Origin: Stachybotrys elegans
Taxonomy: Eukaryota > Ascomycota > Sordariomycetes > Hypocreales > Stachybotryaceae
Direction of reading: 5' to 3'
Length of the DNA: 64,000 bases
NCBI GenBank assembly: GCA_020746835.1
Contig: JAGPNK010000014.1
Location: forward strand, 124,001 to 188,000
The notes beneath the pieces were generated by a model. The model saw only the letters and a program-made list of their open reading frames with translations. It made no database searches and was not told the origin of the DNA. Shown in pieces: positions 45,083 through 56,084 of this stretch. The translations under genes and the position numbers were made by a program. The stretch's first letter is position 1. Each line of letters opens with the position of its first letter.

Positions 45083-45937
45083 ATGGAGAGTGGTCTTCTC
45101 GACGTCCCCGGTGCTTCTCTGTATTTTGAGACTGGAGGGCATGGACCCCTCCTAGTATTTATCCCAGGGGCCAACGGAGACGCGGAGATTTTTAGGCCCG
45201 TTGCTGAACACCTCCAGGAATCTTTTACTGTCGCCATTTACGACCGTCGAGGATTCTCTCGCAGCTCGCTTCGAGGCCCGCAGGCCTATGAACAGAGACT
45301 TGAGACGGATGCAGACGATGTCCGCCGCCTCATCCAGCACTTGTCCGATCAACCGGCGATCATCTTCGGCACCAGCTCTGGCGCAATCGTCGCTCTCCAA
45401 GTCGTGACCCGACATCCTTCCGTCGTTCGCCTCATGGTTTGCTATGAGCCACCAGCTGTCAACTTGTTGCCCGAACCCGAATCAGCCAAATGGCGAGCTT
45501 TCTTTACAGACGTATACGACACGTATCATAAGGAAGGTATGCAGCAGGGCATGCAGAAGTTTTCTGCGGGTGTCCTCGGCGTGCGAGAAGCTCATCTGCT
45601 GAGGGAACGCCGCACGACGAGCTCCGGTGCCGATGAGGAGGGCAAAGCTAGGGGTCTTAGGAACCTTACGTACTGGTACGAGAATGAGATACGCCAGTAC
45701 ACCTCTGTCGACCTCGACCAAGACGAGTTGGCAAGGCTGTCTCATCAGATTCTACTTGCTAGTGGTTGCGAATCTAAGGATCAGATGCCTTACTTACCCA
45801 ACACGGCCCTAGCAAAGCGATTTGGGGCCAGCATCTTGGATCTTCCTGGTGGCCATCTTGGCTATGCCTTTTATCCAATACAATTCGCACAGGAGCTTGC
45901 CAGTGCCCTCTCTCGAGTAGAGTCATTGACTGGTTAG
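45083..45937 (+). CDS. Alpha/beta-hydrolase, 284 aa
   Basis: Single exon and full length. The fold shows PLLVFIPGANGDAEIF (oxyanion region), YDRRGFSRSS, a nucleophile elbow GTSSGA with Ser98, and a C-terminal LPGGHLGY that supplies the catalytic His. A mid-protein lid region (about residues 135-210) is helical and charged. It belongs to the broad esterase/epoxide hydrolase-like AB hydrolase group. No signal peptide is seen. The substrate cannot be predicted. Neighbours are relics, so context gives no help. Confidence 0.82.
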   Translation: MESGLLDVPGASLYFETGGHGPLLVFIPGANGDAEIFRPVAEHLQESFTVAIYDRRGFSRSSLRGPQAYEQRLETDADDVRRLIQHLSDQPAIIFGTSSGAIVALQVVTRHPSVVRLMVCYEPPAVNLLPEPESAKWRAFFTDVYDTYHKEGMQQGMQKFSAGVLGVREAHLLRERRTTSSGADEEGKARGLRNLTYWYENEIRQYTSVDLDQDELARLSHQILLASGCESKDQMPYLPNTALAKRFGASILDLPGGHLGYAFYPIQFAQELASALSRVESLTG

Positions 45938-45966
45938 GCCAAGGATGTTGGATGGCTGATTCCTTA

Positions 45967-46790
45967 TTAGGGCAGGCGCTTTGCTCCCATGAAATGAGGC
46001 TTTCTAGGAATACTAGGGGACTCCACAGATTTCAATTGAAAGGTGACAACACACACGGCGCAAAGGGCAAGGGAGACTAGGGTAATGTTCAGTAAAAAAA
46101 AAAGTGAGTTGATAAGAAGGACGCCCAAAGTGAAGAGAAGGATGCAGGACGTCACGATTGCCGTGGCGCCGAACCCGAGCGCCTCTCCCGTCCAGCCGAC
46201 CTCGCCATCTTCCCCGACCGACACGACGACCTGCAGTCCGCTCAGAACCACCGACATGATCCCAATCACGAACAGGATCGGCCCGTAGAAGCGCGCAAAA
46301 TACGACCCGTACTGGTGCCTGACCCTTTGGAAGTGCGACCTGCCGAGGAGGAGCGGAGCGTACAAGTTGAGCCGCGTCAGGCGGATCCCGCCGTATGCGT
46401 AACGCAGGGAGACGTTGCGGTCTGCGATGTCTCCCAGGCTCGACGCTGGCGCTATGAATGGGTCAATGAGCCCCATGCAACAGCCGGCAACCCCTATGCC
46501 GTGTAATCATGCTGAGGCTCAGCAATCATATATGACTGCTTCTCCAGTTGGGCCAGGGCAGGGAAGTTACAACTTCATGGTCAGTCATGATCCCAGTTCT
46601 CGGCGATGTGAAACGTATCATTTCTGCGCAAATGGCTGCTAGCCAACTGTATCCCGTTCCCCAGCAACCCTTCCGAGATCGCCATCAGGCCATCATAGCC
46701 CAGCAACAGATACAGCAGCATCAGCAGGTGCAATAGAATCGGTGGAAAAATGCGGCGCCGTACTTTGACAAGCTCATGGTTGGATCATTA
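45967..46790 (-). pseudogene. Decayed multi-pass membrane protein gene
   Basis: Two minus-strand coding pieces in different frames. The upstream piece (about 46790-46580) reads RRRIFPPILLHLLMLLYLLL, then GYDGLMAISEGLLGNGIQLA and HIAENWDHD before a TGA. The downstream piece (46476-45967) reads MGLIDPFIAPASSLGDIADR, RLTRLNLYAPLLLGRSHFQR, YGPILFVIGIMSVVLSGLQV and two further hydrophobic segments. No intron with good signals joins them, so a frameshift between the two pieces is likely. The whole resembles a fungal membrane protein of unknown role. It could still be a gene with unusual splicing. Confidence 0.5.
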
Positions 46791-47034
46791 ACTGGTCTTA
46801 TGATACTCAATTAAACACGGATCTTCGACTCGCTCTGCGGTGTGCACTTGCAATTGCCTGATAGTCATGTACTAATGCAGCCTTGCTATCGGCATGCACG
46901 CAGAAGACGGAGCAGTTTCGGTCACGACATTGTCGGTATGCGTAATCGAGCGTGATGTGTGTTTCCCTACTGGCGATCTGCCAAGGCGTCGAGACTTTCA
47001 CGTGTTTGAGCAGATCGGAGGGCATCTCTGGGTC

Positions 47035-47225
47035 CTTCTTTAAGGAAGTAGAAACTGGAATGGCGGATGTTGTTGATTCTTGTGTGCTTTGTCAAGTGAC
47101 CGGTCGTATTGCAATTTGCGGCCGAGATTCGATCCCATATCTAGTCGCTGTGGGAGGCTTTCTTCATTATTGCAAACCGGACTGGTAACCTCGAGTGATT
47201 GAATATCGGCCTTATCTACTGCGTA
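47035..47225 (-). pseudogene. Diverged fragment related to the chromo-like gene at 56085-57336
   Basis: On the minus strand this matches the start of that gene's second exon: CAATCAC, CGAGGT, ACC, CAGTCCGGTTTGCAA-type words, then ACAAAGCACACAAGAATCA against CAGCACACAGGAATCA. Similarity fades after about 190 bp. No functional frame remains. It is a partial duplicate of a single-exon stretch. 47226-47626 and 46800-47034 show nothing else. Confidence 0.5.
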
Positions 47226-47626
47226 AATTTAGTAGGAGAGCGAGCCCTACGAGGGGCTCTTCGAGGCCACCCTCAAACTGGACGACGGCCCAACAGTATG
47301 ACAGATTACAGACTTGAGATCAAGCGTCTCCTGCGACAACCGTAATTGGACGGAGCCAGCCCAGTGCTTGATTTGCGGCGTCAAGATCGATTAGAGACAC
47401 GCCCTTTCGCAGAACGAGGGCCACAACTGGGCAGTCAAGACACCCTTTACCGTTTCATGTGTTGCTTGATGAGAACTTTCCTGTTTCTTTCCGGCGGCGT
47501 TATTGCTAAGTTTGTTCAATCGAGCCACGAGGACGGCGAGTGGACCAGTGAGTCGTGTGATATTTGGGAACAATCAAGTTTATTTGGCCCAACAACTCTG
47601 ATTAAGACCAATAACGCTAGAGACTG

Positions 47627-49894
47627 CTACTTCGAATTGTCGCATTTCCCGACTCGTTTTGCTCGCTTGAAAGTTGAGTCGCCATGCAAGAACTCCAAGG
47701 CCCTCTCCCGCTTTAATGGAGGGATGGAAATATTTTCTGGGCACGCAGGCCCAACGGCCGTTTCCACCTTTTCCTGTTGTCGGATGCCTTGCATACCCGC
47801 ATAAACATCTGCGACAGAAACCGAGTCGTCGCTGGGAGAGCTTGTCCTCGATCTTTCAACAGCCTGCTCATAGCCTCCCAATCTCCTAAACCAGCTTCGC
47901 TCTTCTTGTTCCTGATCATCCGGTATCTCGACGCATCTTTTAGCCATCTCCTGCAGCTCTTTAAAGCTGATAGTATCCCTGAACGATCGATCGTTATGGA
48001 CCTTCAATACTCGTGGAAACCGCAAAGTATAATAGCGAGCATTCGCAGGCTTTGCAAAGCCAGCACCGACCAATTCTACCGTAAACGGCTCTCTGAAGAG
48101 ATCAACTGGCTGTAGTCTTCGTCCCGGGTCAAGTGCGACATCGAACTCGGGTATGACCTCGGCGAAAGGCACTTGTCTGAAGTATCCATGGCGGTTGAGG
48201 TATATGAGGTCTTCCTTCGAGATACCATGCTTATCGACGATATCGATAATGCGAAATCTCGGCTTGCCATTAGAGCGGCAAACCTCGTCCTTATTTTCCA
48301 TGCATCCAATGTAAAATGATGTCCACCGTAGCTTACCAATTCGAAGTTCTTGCGCATCTACTGCGTCCCGGTGTCCCCCAACAATGACGAAGTCGGCAGT
48401 GTCACCAAGGCCGGGAATGTAATCTTTCTTGAGTTTGATAAATGACCTGTCCTCGACGAATGAGAGGTAAGGGTCATCACAACCTTTCAATATCAATCCT
48501 TCCCAGCGTTCCGTAATAGCTCGAGCGAATGCTTCACTGAGCCGTTCGGCAGCATCAGAAGAGGAGAATTCAAGTGCTTCACGGGATCCGACATCGGCCC
48601 GGCCCGGAATGCAGTGAACAAGAGATTGAAGAAGCCGTCGCCGCTCATCATGGCTCTCTCTGACGTAGGCGGTGTCATCTAGTAACAGAATATCATAAAA
48701 CATGATCATGAGATGCTCATTCAACTCAACGGGTGAATCTCGAGCAGTTCCAAGAAATCGCCCAGATCGATTCACATATTTGCGAATTTTGTGGAAAGGC
48801 TCGATTCTCCCATCGTCGTTATTCCATACCAGTAGCTCGCCCTCCAATATGCATTGCTTCTTGATCTTGCAGCCTGATGTGTCGAGTTCGAGACTATCCC
48901 GGAGTGCGCGGTGAATCCCTATGCGGTCGCTTGTCGAGTCCCTTCCGCTCTTGGAGAATATCTTGATGCAGGCTCCAGATTTGCTGACACTGATATGGAT
49001 TTGGCAGTATTCTCCATCGTACTTCCGCTCCATACTCATCCGTCTTGGACCCGCCAATTGGCAGCAATGTCTAATGCTCCTTGCTTTACGATAGGTCGGT
49101 CGGGCAGTCATTATCCCAACCTGCGGTTCAAGCTCTCTGCTGGCGATTTTCCTCAGTTCATAGTAAGCATCCGCTGCTGGCTGGATGGGCATATGCCGGA
49201 TGGTAGGTCTATCCAGGAGCCTCACAGCAGCTGGGATAGTATTTTGGAGACGAAGGAGGTCAGGCAAGAGGAAATGGAATTTGCTCATGACCAGCCATTC
49301 CGGAATGCAAACTGGGCTGTAACTTTTTGATATTAATCGAATCATCCACTTGGCCTCGGAGCTATGCAGGACTTGGAATACCCTCGAAAGCAGGTAATTC
49401 GCGCGAGTTGATCGGCCATGCTTCTTTTTAACTCTTTGTCGTAGGCTAGCCAACGAGAACGATGATGAGGCCGCAATCTGATCGAGGATATCGTCGAGCT
49501 CTTCCAGAGTCACCTCCGGACCAGCCCTGGGTTCGCCGTCTGTTTTGGCCATCACGTGCTCAACACAGGACGCAAAGTCCAAACCGCCACTGGTTTTCAA
49601 TATCTGCAGATTCTTCATTCTAGATGATCCGATACCCTGTGCACGTTGTATAATTCCCTCGAGCCATCTTTGTTGCAGACCAAAGACCCGGTCTGGTCTG
49701 CGTTCGGGAAAGACGCATGACAAGAATGCAACAGCTTCTGGACCTTGTCGTGAAATGATGGCATCGTGTTTGTCGAACCAGGTACTAATGACATGCGTGT
49801 CGCGTTCCTGGATCCGGTCGATGCTGGAAGAACTCATAGCATTTCTTTCAAGTCCGTCGAGGAGGTTGCAAAGCACGCTGAATGGAAAAGGCAT
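47627..49894 (-). CDS. ATP-dependent DNA ligase, 755 aa
   Basis: Single exon from the ATG at 49894. The adenylation motif KYDGEY at residues 291-296 supplies the Lys that carries AMP. Other nucleotidyltransferase motifs follow: ILEGELLVWN (III), WEGLILKG (IV) and FIKLKKDYIPG (V), then an OB-fold region (VIVGGHRDAVDAQELRIGKL, YTLRFPRVLKVHNDR). The N-terminal 260 residues fit a helical DNA-binding domain. It is not the housekeeping ligase I or IV by length and tail: no PCNA-binding N-terminus or BRCT repeats are seen. Accessory ligases of this kind are common in filamentous fungi and may act in repair. The C-terminal 90 residues are charged and disordered. It should seal nicks using ATP. Confidence 0.85.
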   Translation of the reverse strand: MPFPFSVLCNLLDGLERNAMSSSSIDRIQERDTHVISTWFDKHDAIISRQGPEAVAFLSCVFPERRPDRVFGLQQRWLEGIIQRAQGIGSSRMKNLQILKTSGGLDFASCVEHVMAKTDGEPRAGPEVTLEELDDILDQIAASSSFSLASLRQRVKKKHGRSTRANYLLSRVFQVLHSSEAKWMIRLISKSYSPVCIPEWLVMSKFHFLLPDLLRLQNTIPAAVRLLDRPTIRHMPIQPAADAYYELRKIASRELEPQVGIMTARPTYRKARSIRHCCQLAGPRRMSMERKYDGEYCQIHISVSKSGACIKIFSKSGRDSTSDRIGIHRALRDSLELDTSGCKIKKQCILEGELLVWNNDDGRIEPFHKIRKYVNRSGRFLGTARDSPVELNEHLMIMFYDILLLDDTAYVRESHDERRRLLQSLVHCIPGRADVGSREALEFSSSDAAERLSEAFARAITERWEGLILKGCDDPYLSFVEDRSFIKLKKDYIPGLGDTADFVIVGGHRDAVDAQELRIGKLRWTSFYIGCMENKDEVCRSNGKPRFRIIDIVDKHGISKEDLIYLNRHGYFRQVPFAEVIPEFDVALDPGRRLQPVDLFREPFTVELVGAGFAKPANARYYTLRFPRVLKVHNDRSFRDTISFKELQEMAKRCVEIPDDQEQEERSWFRRLGGYEQAVERSRTSSPSDDSVSVADVYAGMQGIRQQEKVETAVGPACPENISIPPLKRERALEFLHGDSTFKRAKRVGKCDNSK

Positions 49895-52330
49895 GTTGAC
49901 AGAAAGATTTGCGGACAGGAGGTTATTCCTGTTACGCTGAGAAGGGGTCTGAAAGTAAATAAACGTCTGTAAGGAGATGTCTGCGGGAAGGTGCGGAGGT
50001 TGAATGAATTCTAGCGGTATCGTGAACTGAAGATAAAGACACAGCCGCAGACAAATAAGTTAGTATGAGCATTCGCTGCCTGGAAGTCAATCTTCGGTGC
50101 ATCCAAAATGTGCCTTGGATCAGGGATCCGCTCCTAAATGCAGAGCCGGAGCGAACGATTCACAGGAGCTTGTTCGTTTGCTGCGACCCTGGTTTGGAAG
50201 TACCTTGCCTGGCTGCGAATCGCGGCAGGGGGGTGGGGATAAGCGATCTCACAGGTGCTCAGGGGTCAACACCGAGTAGCATTACGTGTCAGTTCCTTGA
50301 TGGACAATGGCAGTACTGATAGGGTGTAAACTGGCTGTATAGCGTGAGCAGTGTGATAAAGGATGATGGCTGGGTCCAGCAAATGCAACTACCGTCATCC
50401 CAACATAACCTCCACCATGGTCATATTGCCCACCCTTGCCGATGGGTCCTATCAAGATACACAACCGGCTTGCTTCCCTTACGGCATAGCGAAGACAGCA
50501 AGTCAATGCCTTGTTGAATAACACTCGCTACCGAAAGGATTCTCGCCACATGAAAACAGATGAGGCACTAAGGATCAGGGTTTGCGGCGAAGCTGTGCCT
50601 AGCAACAGTTCTTTCTCCGGTATCGAGTTAGGTCATACTCCTCGCTATGTCTATACTAGACCACGCAAGCAGTCCTGAGCTATAAATAGCGTAGAACTGT
50701 CTATTGGCTGATTTGGATTGGATTCATCAATATGCCAAGGTTGACTTCATGTGCCGCGTGGTGAGCTGCATACGATCCTCGCCGGTATCAAAGGCGGTGG
50801 AAGGTGATCGGTTTTCTCACGATGAAGGGGCGCAGTGGCCGAGGGAGCGGCAAGGGTCAGAACCAGGCACTTAGGGGATGTCCAGTAGAGGGTCAAGGAA
50901 TCTCCATTTCGCCCAGGGCGGAAGCGGTGGCGCAGTGGTGTGGCAATTCGGCAACCCCGAGGGTTTGCCTAATTTAGTTGAGGACAGCTACGAAATCATC
51001 GAGGAAGCTGGCGTACCCGTTGAGTACCGGCTCGATAATGACAGAATTTGGCTACAAGGCTATGGCGACGAGTAAGTCACCAAATGCGTATAGCAAGCGA
51101 CATTCGTACTCATAACTACCATAGTGGCCATGATACCTTTGATCTTTTCTCTACTAGCAGTTGGTGCAAAACCGCTCGGAAGCCATATGACTTGTTGGTG
51201 TGCGCAATCATTCTTAGAGCCTATCAGCTTACTCTGAATGCTATTAAAATCAGGTACATTCTTCTGTGATTTCGCTTTAGCTAGGGGTCACTAAATAGCG
51301 AGCTAGATCCGATGGGATTGGGAGGATTGGGCGGAGGCTCGTATGATGGTCAGAAAGCTATGGTCAGATACGATAGCACTCTGTCCCACAGGCTGAGCTT
51401 TGGATTCTAGGGTTTTCATAGCAGCAGAGACAATCCAAGTAGTCATAATCCGCTTCTCTCGCACAGTCCACTCAGTTTTCCCTTCATCCTCACGTTTCTG
51501 GGTGTATAGGTCAGCTTCATCGCGTAACTAGCGTTTGAATGGGCTGTTAATAGCTATATCCAGTGGTTAAAGCAAACTTATGAGGCCCAGCGGGATCATC
51601 ACTATCATTCGCAATATCCGAGCCTAATGCAGAGAGAGACGTCGCGCTAGAAGAGCCTTGACTTAGACCAAAATCATAGAATCTTTGTGACTTTAGCAGC
51701 CTCGGAGTATAGCCCCGGCTGTCTTGCCTGATGGTGGGTTGTAACGGCTGTGCTATTGACCGCTATACCACAGGGCAAAAGATTGGTCAATAATCGCAAT
51801 TGTAGCGATCATTGTAGCACGCAATAGCCTATAAGAGCCCTGTCACGGTCCGTGGCATGGGTGATCTGCTGCGAGCATTTGGAATCCCGAAGAAACAACC
51901 TCCGAACGACATGGCGAACCTCATCAAAGCCCCTGCCCCTGTATCGTTCTGTAAATCAACAAGAAAGTCAGTGATCATTCAGGTAGAGATTTTCACGCAG
52001 GCGCGTCTGCTCCAGGTATAGCCGCCCTTGACTTCCTGCCTGGCCGTAGATGGCATTTAAATATGCCCTCAGAACGAAGGCAATGAGTTATTTGCATGTG
52101 GCTCGGTAGTGGTATCTACTGAGCCCAGGTGGATTGATCATTCCCTGGATTATGGCTACTTTGCGATGTGCGGCTTAATCGGTCGTTATTAAGTACTCCC
52201 TTTAGTTGTATAGGCAGGTACTTGGATTTATGCTGATCAGGCATAATTACTATATGTATCTTATATAAGCCTAGTCATTGGCTGATATCCCTGTTAGTGA
52301 CCAGCTTGCTGCTTCACCACACTCAAGGGG
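49895..52330. other. Gene-poor region with one small open frame
   Basis: About 2.4 kb between the ligase start and an LTR fragment. The plus-strand frame 50878-51075 has a protein-like stretch (GNPEGLPNLVEDSYEIIEEA) but no recognised domain and no evident partner exon. 51290-52300 has scattered stops in all frames and a mild AT shift; it is probably an old transposon remnant of unknown type. Confidence 0.35.
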
Positions 52331-52419
52331 ATACGCTTAACGGTATAACGCCCTAGCCTTCTACTAACAACTAACCCGATACAATCGGCCTTAGTCATAG
52401 TTAGGAACTGACCGTTACA
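52331..52419. mobile_element. LTR end fragment
   Basis: Matches the last 85 bp of the LTR at 28740-29050: ACGCTTAACGGTATAACGCCCT, then CTAACCCGATACAATCGG, and the terminal AGTTAGGAACTGACCGTTACA. It ends at the conserved TTACA. The rest of the LTR is lost or too diverged to see. Confidence 0.6.
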
Positions 52420-52582
52420 CATGAGGCGAAGCTACGCATCAGGTGGTCCTGGATGACAAATGTTGATATTATCACCTACTCGTTCCACTTCCACCCGTAG
52501 TCCCTATGGACTGCACGAATGAGATCCACGCCCTTATCCCAGGCTTCCATCTTCTTAGCTTTTGAAACCGCAATATCGGGCA

Positions 52583-53602
52583 CTATAAGGGTTCAGTTTC
52601 AGCAACTCTATCATGTAATGCATACCATATTCGCCGGCGCAACTCACCTTCGAGATAGCCATGGAACTGGTCCTCCACCCACATTGTCTCAATGCTTCTC
52701 TTCCTCTCCCCCCTGTCCTCGATCTCCCGCTTCACCCTCTCAACAAACTCGAGCTGCTCCTTTACTAGAATGTCCGCCTTGGGAACCACCAGCAACATCT
52801 TCTCAGGCAATGTCTCCAGCGCCGCCATGATGGGGTTCATCCTTGGGCTTTCGCCCATCTCGGCCTTTCTCGGCGCGGCGTAGGAATCGAATAGAGGGCA
52901 CATGAATGATAGCGGGTCCCACTCAGGCAAATCCCCGGACTGAGGCTTCTCCCACGGCGTCGGGCGCATATCCACTGGCGCGTAGAAGGTAACGGATGCC
53001 TTGATGGCCGTGTCGGCTGGTGCGTGGCATGCGGGTGCCTGGGTCGCAGCTAGCGCGAGGTTGCCGCCGGCGGAGTGGCCAGAGACAGTCATGAGGGTTG
53101 GGTCGGCGCCGAAGCGGGAGGCGGCATTGGTCTGGAGCCAGGCGATGGCAGCATCAACGTCGTCGATTGCGGCAGGGAAGGGGTGGACCGGGGCAAGGCG
53201 GTAAGAGAGGGAGACGACGACGGCGCCAGTAGTACGGGCGAGGTGGTCGCAAAACGGGGCGGCAGATTCGGGGTAGCCGCCGACAAATCCGCCGGAATGG
53301 CAGTCCACATGGAGAGGCCGTAGGGGCCGACCAGGTCTAGTATTATCCTCTAAGGCCAGGCGGCGCGGGTGCTTGAAAACTAGGACACGGAGCTCCCGGT
53401 CGGAGCCGGCAGGGATGTAGTCAACTGTAAAGGGGCGCCGGAAGAGGTAGGGAAGGGTGATAAGGGCATTGCCAAGGAGAGAGAGGGGCTGGAAGACGAG
53501 GAGACGCCAGCGAAGAGTCCAGGGCAGGTGGCGACCATACCAGAGGGCGTCAAGGGTCGGCCTCAGAAAGAGGGAGACGATATGGGCCAGGGTCCGCAGC
53601 AT
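52583..53602 (-). CDS. Alpha/beta-hydrolase fold-3 (HSL-like) esterase, 339 aa
   Basis: The start is the ATG at 53602; an upstream in-frame GTG at 53644 is not used. An HGGG-type oxyanion motif appears as CHSGGFVGG (101-109). The nucleophile lies in VSGHSAGGN (Ser177), an Asp in VPKADILV, and the His in DQFHGY near the C-terminus, completing the triad. An N-terminal hydrophobic stretch (about residues 7-50) may anchor it to a membrane. The family hydrolyses short-chain esters and lactones. A truncated LINE inserted 101 bp upstream of the start, inside its probable promoter. The coding frame is GC-rich and intact. Confidence 0.82.
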   Translation of the reverse strand: MLRTLAHIVSLFLRPTLDALWYGRHLPWTLRWRLLVFQPLSLLGNALITLPYLFRRPFTVDYIPAGSDRELRVLVFKHPRRLALEDNTRPGRPLRPLHVDCHSGGFVGGYPESAAPFCDHLARTTGAVVVSLSYRLAPVHPFPAAIDDVDAAIAWLQTNAASRFGADPTLMTVSGHSAGGNLALAATQAPACHAPADTAIKASVTFYAPVDMRPTPWEKPQSGDLPEWDPLSFMCPLFDSYAAPRKAEMGESPRMNPIMAALETLPEKMLLVVPKADILVKEQLEFVERVKREIEDRGERKRSIETMWVEDQFHGYLEGELRRRIWYALHDRVAETEPL

Positions 53603-53716
53603 CTTGAGGGCGAGATGAGATTGGTGATGTGGGAAATACTTCACGATCTGGGCCGCCGCTCAAAAGAAAAATGAATGGCGCTACAGTTGCCTTGTCGCCT
53701 CAGGATCCTTGGAATC

Positions 53717-54848
53717 AGTTCAGTCAGATCAGAATAATACAATTCCTACTCGGTTACGGCCGCATCACGTGAAATCCATAAAAATCATCACTCTGACCAA
53801 TTCCCTTCTAGATTCGCATCAGAGTTTCCTGTAAATCTGGCCAGCTATGCCATTCCTGGTCAGGTTACTCCTCTTTCATTCGTGTGCATTGATTGGGGCG
53901 CGAAGCGCGACGCCCCGATTCTCGTTCAGTTCTATTCCTACTCGGTTGTAGCCGCTAGATACATAAGCAGCCATGCCCGGCGAGCGGGGTTGGCGGACAG
54001 CCGAAGCTCGCTCTGGGTGTTAATCCATAGCTCGCCCCACTTCGCCAACGTCAACAGACATTGACCAGCTGTCCCCAATGATCCCGCTTTCTCCTCAACC
54101 TCAATCTACCCGTGGCTACCACCCTCGTGCAGAATGTGGTTCTCTACTAATGCCCAGTACTTTTAGGCTCAGTCGAAGCGGCTATCATCGCCTCATATAC
54201 GGGTCTGCGTACCTACAGTCTCCCCCCAGCGCCTGACATCGTCTGGCTACGTTTCGACCCCGAAATGCCCAAGGGTCCCTGTCTGTTCCATGAATCTGAC
54301 GGCTTTCGCGGCTGCTTTGCGCTCTCCCAACACCTTGCGAAGGTCACTCAATCCTAGGATATCGCCGAGTTCCCGGTCCCGGAGTTGTCGATGATGCCGG
54401 CATCGCAAGAGGATATGCAGTACCGTTTGTCGTCCTTGTCCGCAGGGGCATCAATCGTCTGTAACACCCGGTACTCTTTGCTTGAAGAGGAAGTGCTTGG
54501 TGGCTATCTTCTCGGTTCGCAATCCGATCAACAGCGCGCTCTGCCTCTTGTTGAGCTTCGTGTGCAGCTGCAATACCTTCTTTGTTGGCTTCGGTGTATA
54601 CCGGAAACAGACTCTGCCACGGCTTTCATTGGCCCATTTGTCGTGCCAGGCTTTTTGAACGTGCTTGTGCGTCCAGGTCTTGAGCGTTGAACGGAGTGCC
54701 CATAGTTCCGCTGGTTCGGCGGCCCGTGGTCCAGTGGCCCTGCCTTCTCTCCATCCTGTGGCTTCCTTGGCTGCTTTATCAGCTTGTTCGTTTCCCCAGA
54801 TGCCTGTATGGGCCGGGATCCATCGGATTTCTACGGGTAGTCCGCCTT
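53717..54848 (-). mobile_element. 5'-truncated LINE copy with 14-bp target duplication
   Basis: Flanked by GGATCCTTGGAATC at 53703-53716 and 54849-54862. On the minus strand the insert starts inside the RNase H region (AAGGCGGACTACC...), runs through the RNase H and Cys/His tail (WIPAHTGIWGNEQADKAAKE is visible) and the LINE 3' untranslated region, reaching a LINE-like 3' end near 53925. It then continues for about 160 bp of unrelated DNA and ends in a second, diverged LINE-like 3' end (about 53717-53762). 5' truncation plus target duplication is the mark of target-primed reverse transcription. The double tail suggests read-through of the source copy. Confidence 0.85.
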
Positions 54849-54961
54849 GGATCCTTGGAATCGACACCCATAGTGTCATGACCCAATATGCGAACACAGG
54901 TCACGTGACCCTGGACCATGGCTTAAGACGGTAGTGAAACCTAGTATATCTTGTATATAAG

Positions 54962-56057
54962 GAAAAAAAAACTTCACCAGCGAGAACGAAATTTTTGAAA
55001 ACAGCAACAAAAAGCCACCACAACACGTCTGCCTGCAGTCGTAAAGCCTTCTGCGGAACACAATACTTTCCCCACTATTGTCGCATCCCAGGAGCTCCTT
55101 TGCGGCTGCAGGCAGGACAAGACCCATCACTTTAAGAGCAAGTCACGCACACGAAGCATCAATCGGCAGCTGTCGCCTGATCGAACCCTCGACCGACATC
55201 CAACGAGCGACGACGGAACCCGAACATCTGCACAACCACCGCCCAAAATACACAGTCACAGACGAGCATTTGCTCGTCGCCCCGACAGAGATCGGAACGT
55301 CCCATAACGATGAGCTGTCGAACAGAACCGTATCACCTCTCTCGCCGACAAAGCACCAGCCACCCGGCATGCTACGATCGATGCCACAAAAATACTACAG
55401 CCACAGACAGTCTGGTCCCCTGTCGCCCCCTTTGTGAAGAAGGATTGGTGCCCCTTCAACACATTCGTCAATGGCATGCGAGCGTCGACGAGAGAGCTCT
55501 CATACTTAGTAATTCGGCAATTCGGACCGGATGGAGCATCGCAAGTTGGGAGGTTTGGCCAGGGACCGGCCATGCAGCTGCTGCCGAGCTTCACGGAACA
55601 CACAACACAGCCACATAGGAACCCAGCACAAGGTTATCATATCACCGCAGTCGCTTCAATTCATAGCACACATAGAGATCCTGGGGGGAACAGGACGGAA
55701 GGGAACAGACTATGCCGAGGGCTGGGGGGAGACTGTAGGTACTACAGACCCACGCATGGTGAAATTCACCGACAGAGCCGCAACAGGAGGAAAACATGGA
55801 TGGCACAGTAGGAAACACACTGGAACTACAAACACTGAAATCGATTTCGCAGCTTCTGCAACAGAAGAACATCATATACTTCAGCCATAGATAGTACAAG
55901 GTAGGAACGCTGGGAACAGCTGGCCTCATTTCAACAATGGGGCGAAGTGGGGTGTCTCTCTGGGGATGCTTCGGCTGTTTGCCGGACCCTGCCAACCGGG
56001 CATAGCTGCTTTAGTCATTAGCGGCCACAACCGAGTAGGAATAGAACTGAACTGAAC
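54962..56057 (+). mobile_element. Non-autonomous LINE-derived element, copy B, complete, with 15-bp target duplication
   Basis: Bounded by TATCTTGTATATAAG at 54947-54961 and 56058-56072. The head is an A-run then ACTTCACCAGCGAGAACGAA, as in the full LINE at 38204. The tail holds GGGGGGAGACTGTAGGTA, ACCGGGCATAGCTGCTT and AACCGAGTAGGAATAGAA followed by ACTGAAC repeats, as in the LINE 3' end. The 1.1-kb body is not an internal piece of that LINE and has no reverse transcriptase; its open frames (for example 55078-55437 and 55434-55811) show no domain. It is shared with copy A at 1-862. It most likely moves with LINE proteins in trans. Confidence 0.85.
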
Positions 56058-56084
56058 TATCTTGTATATAAGCTCCCTAATAGC

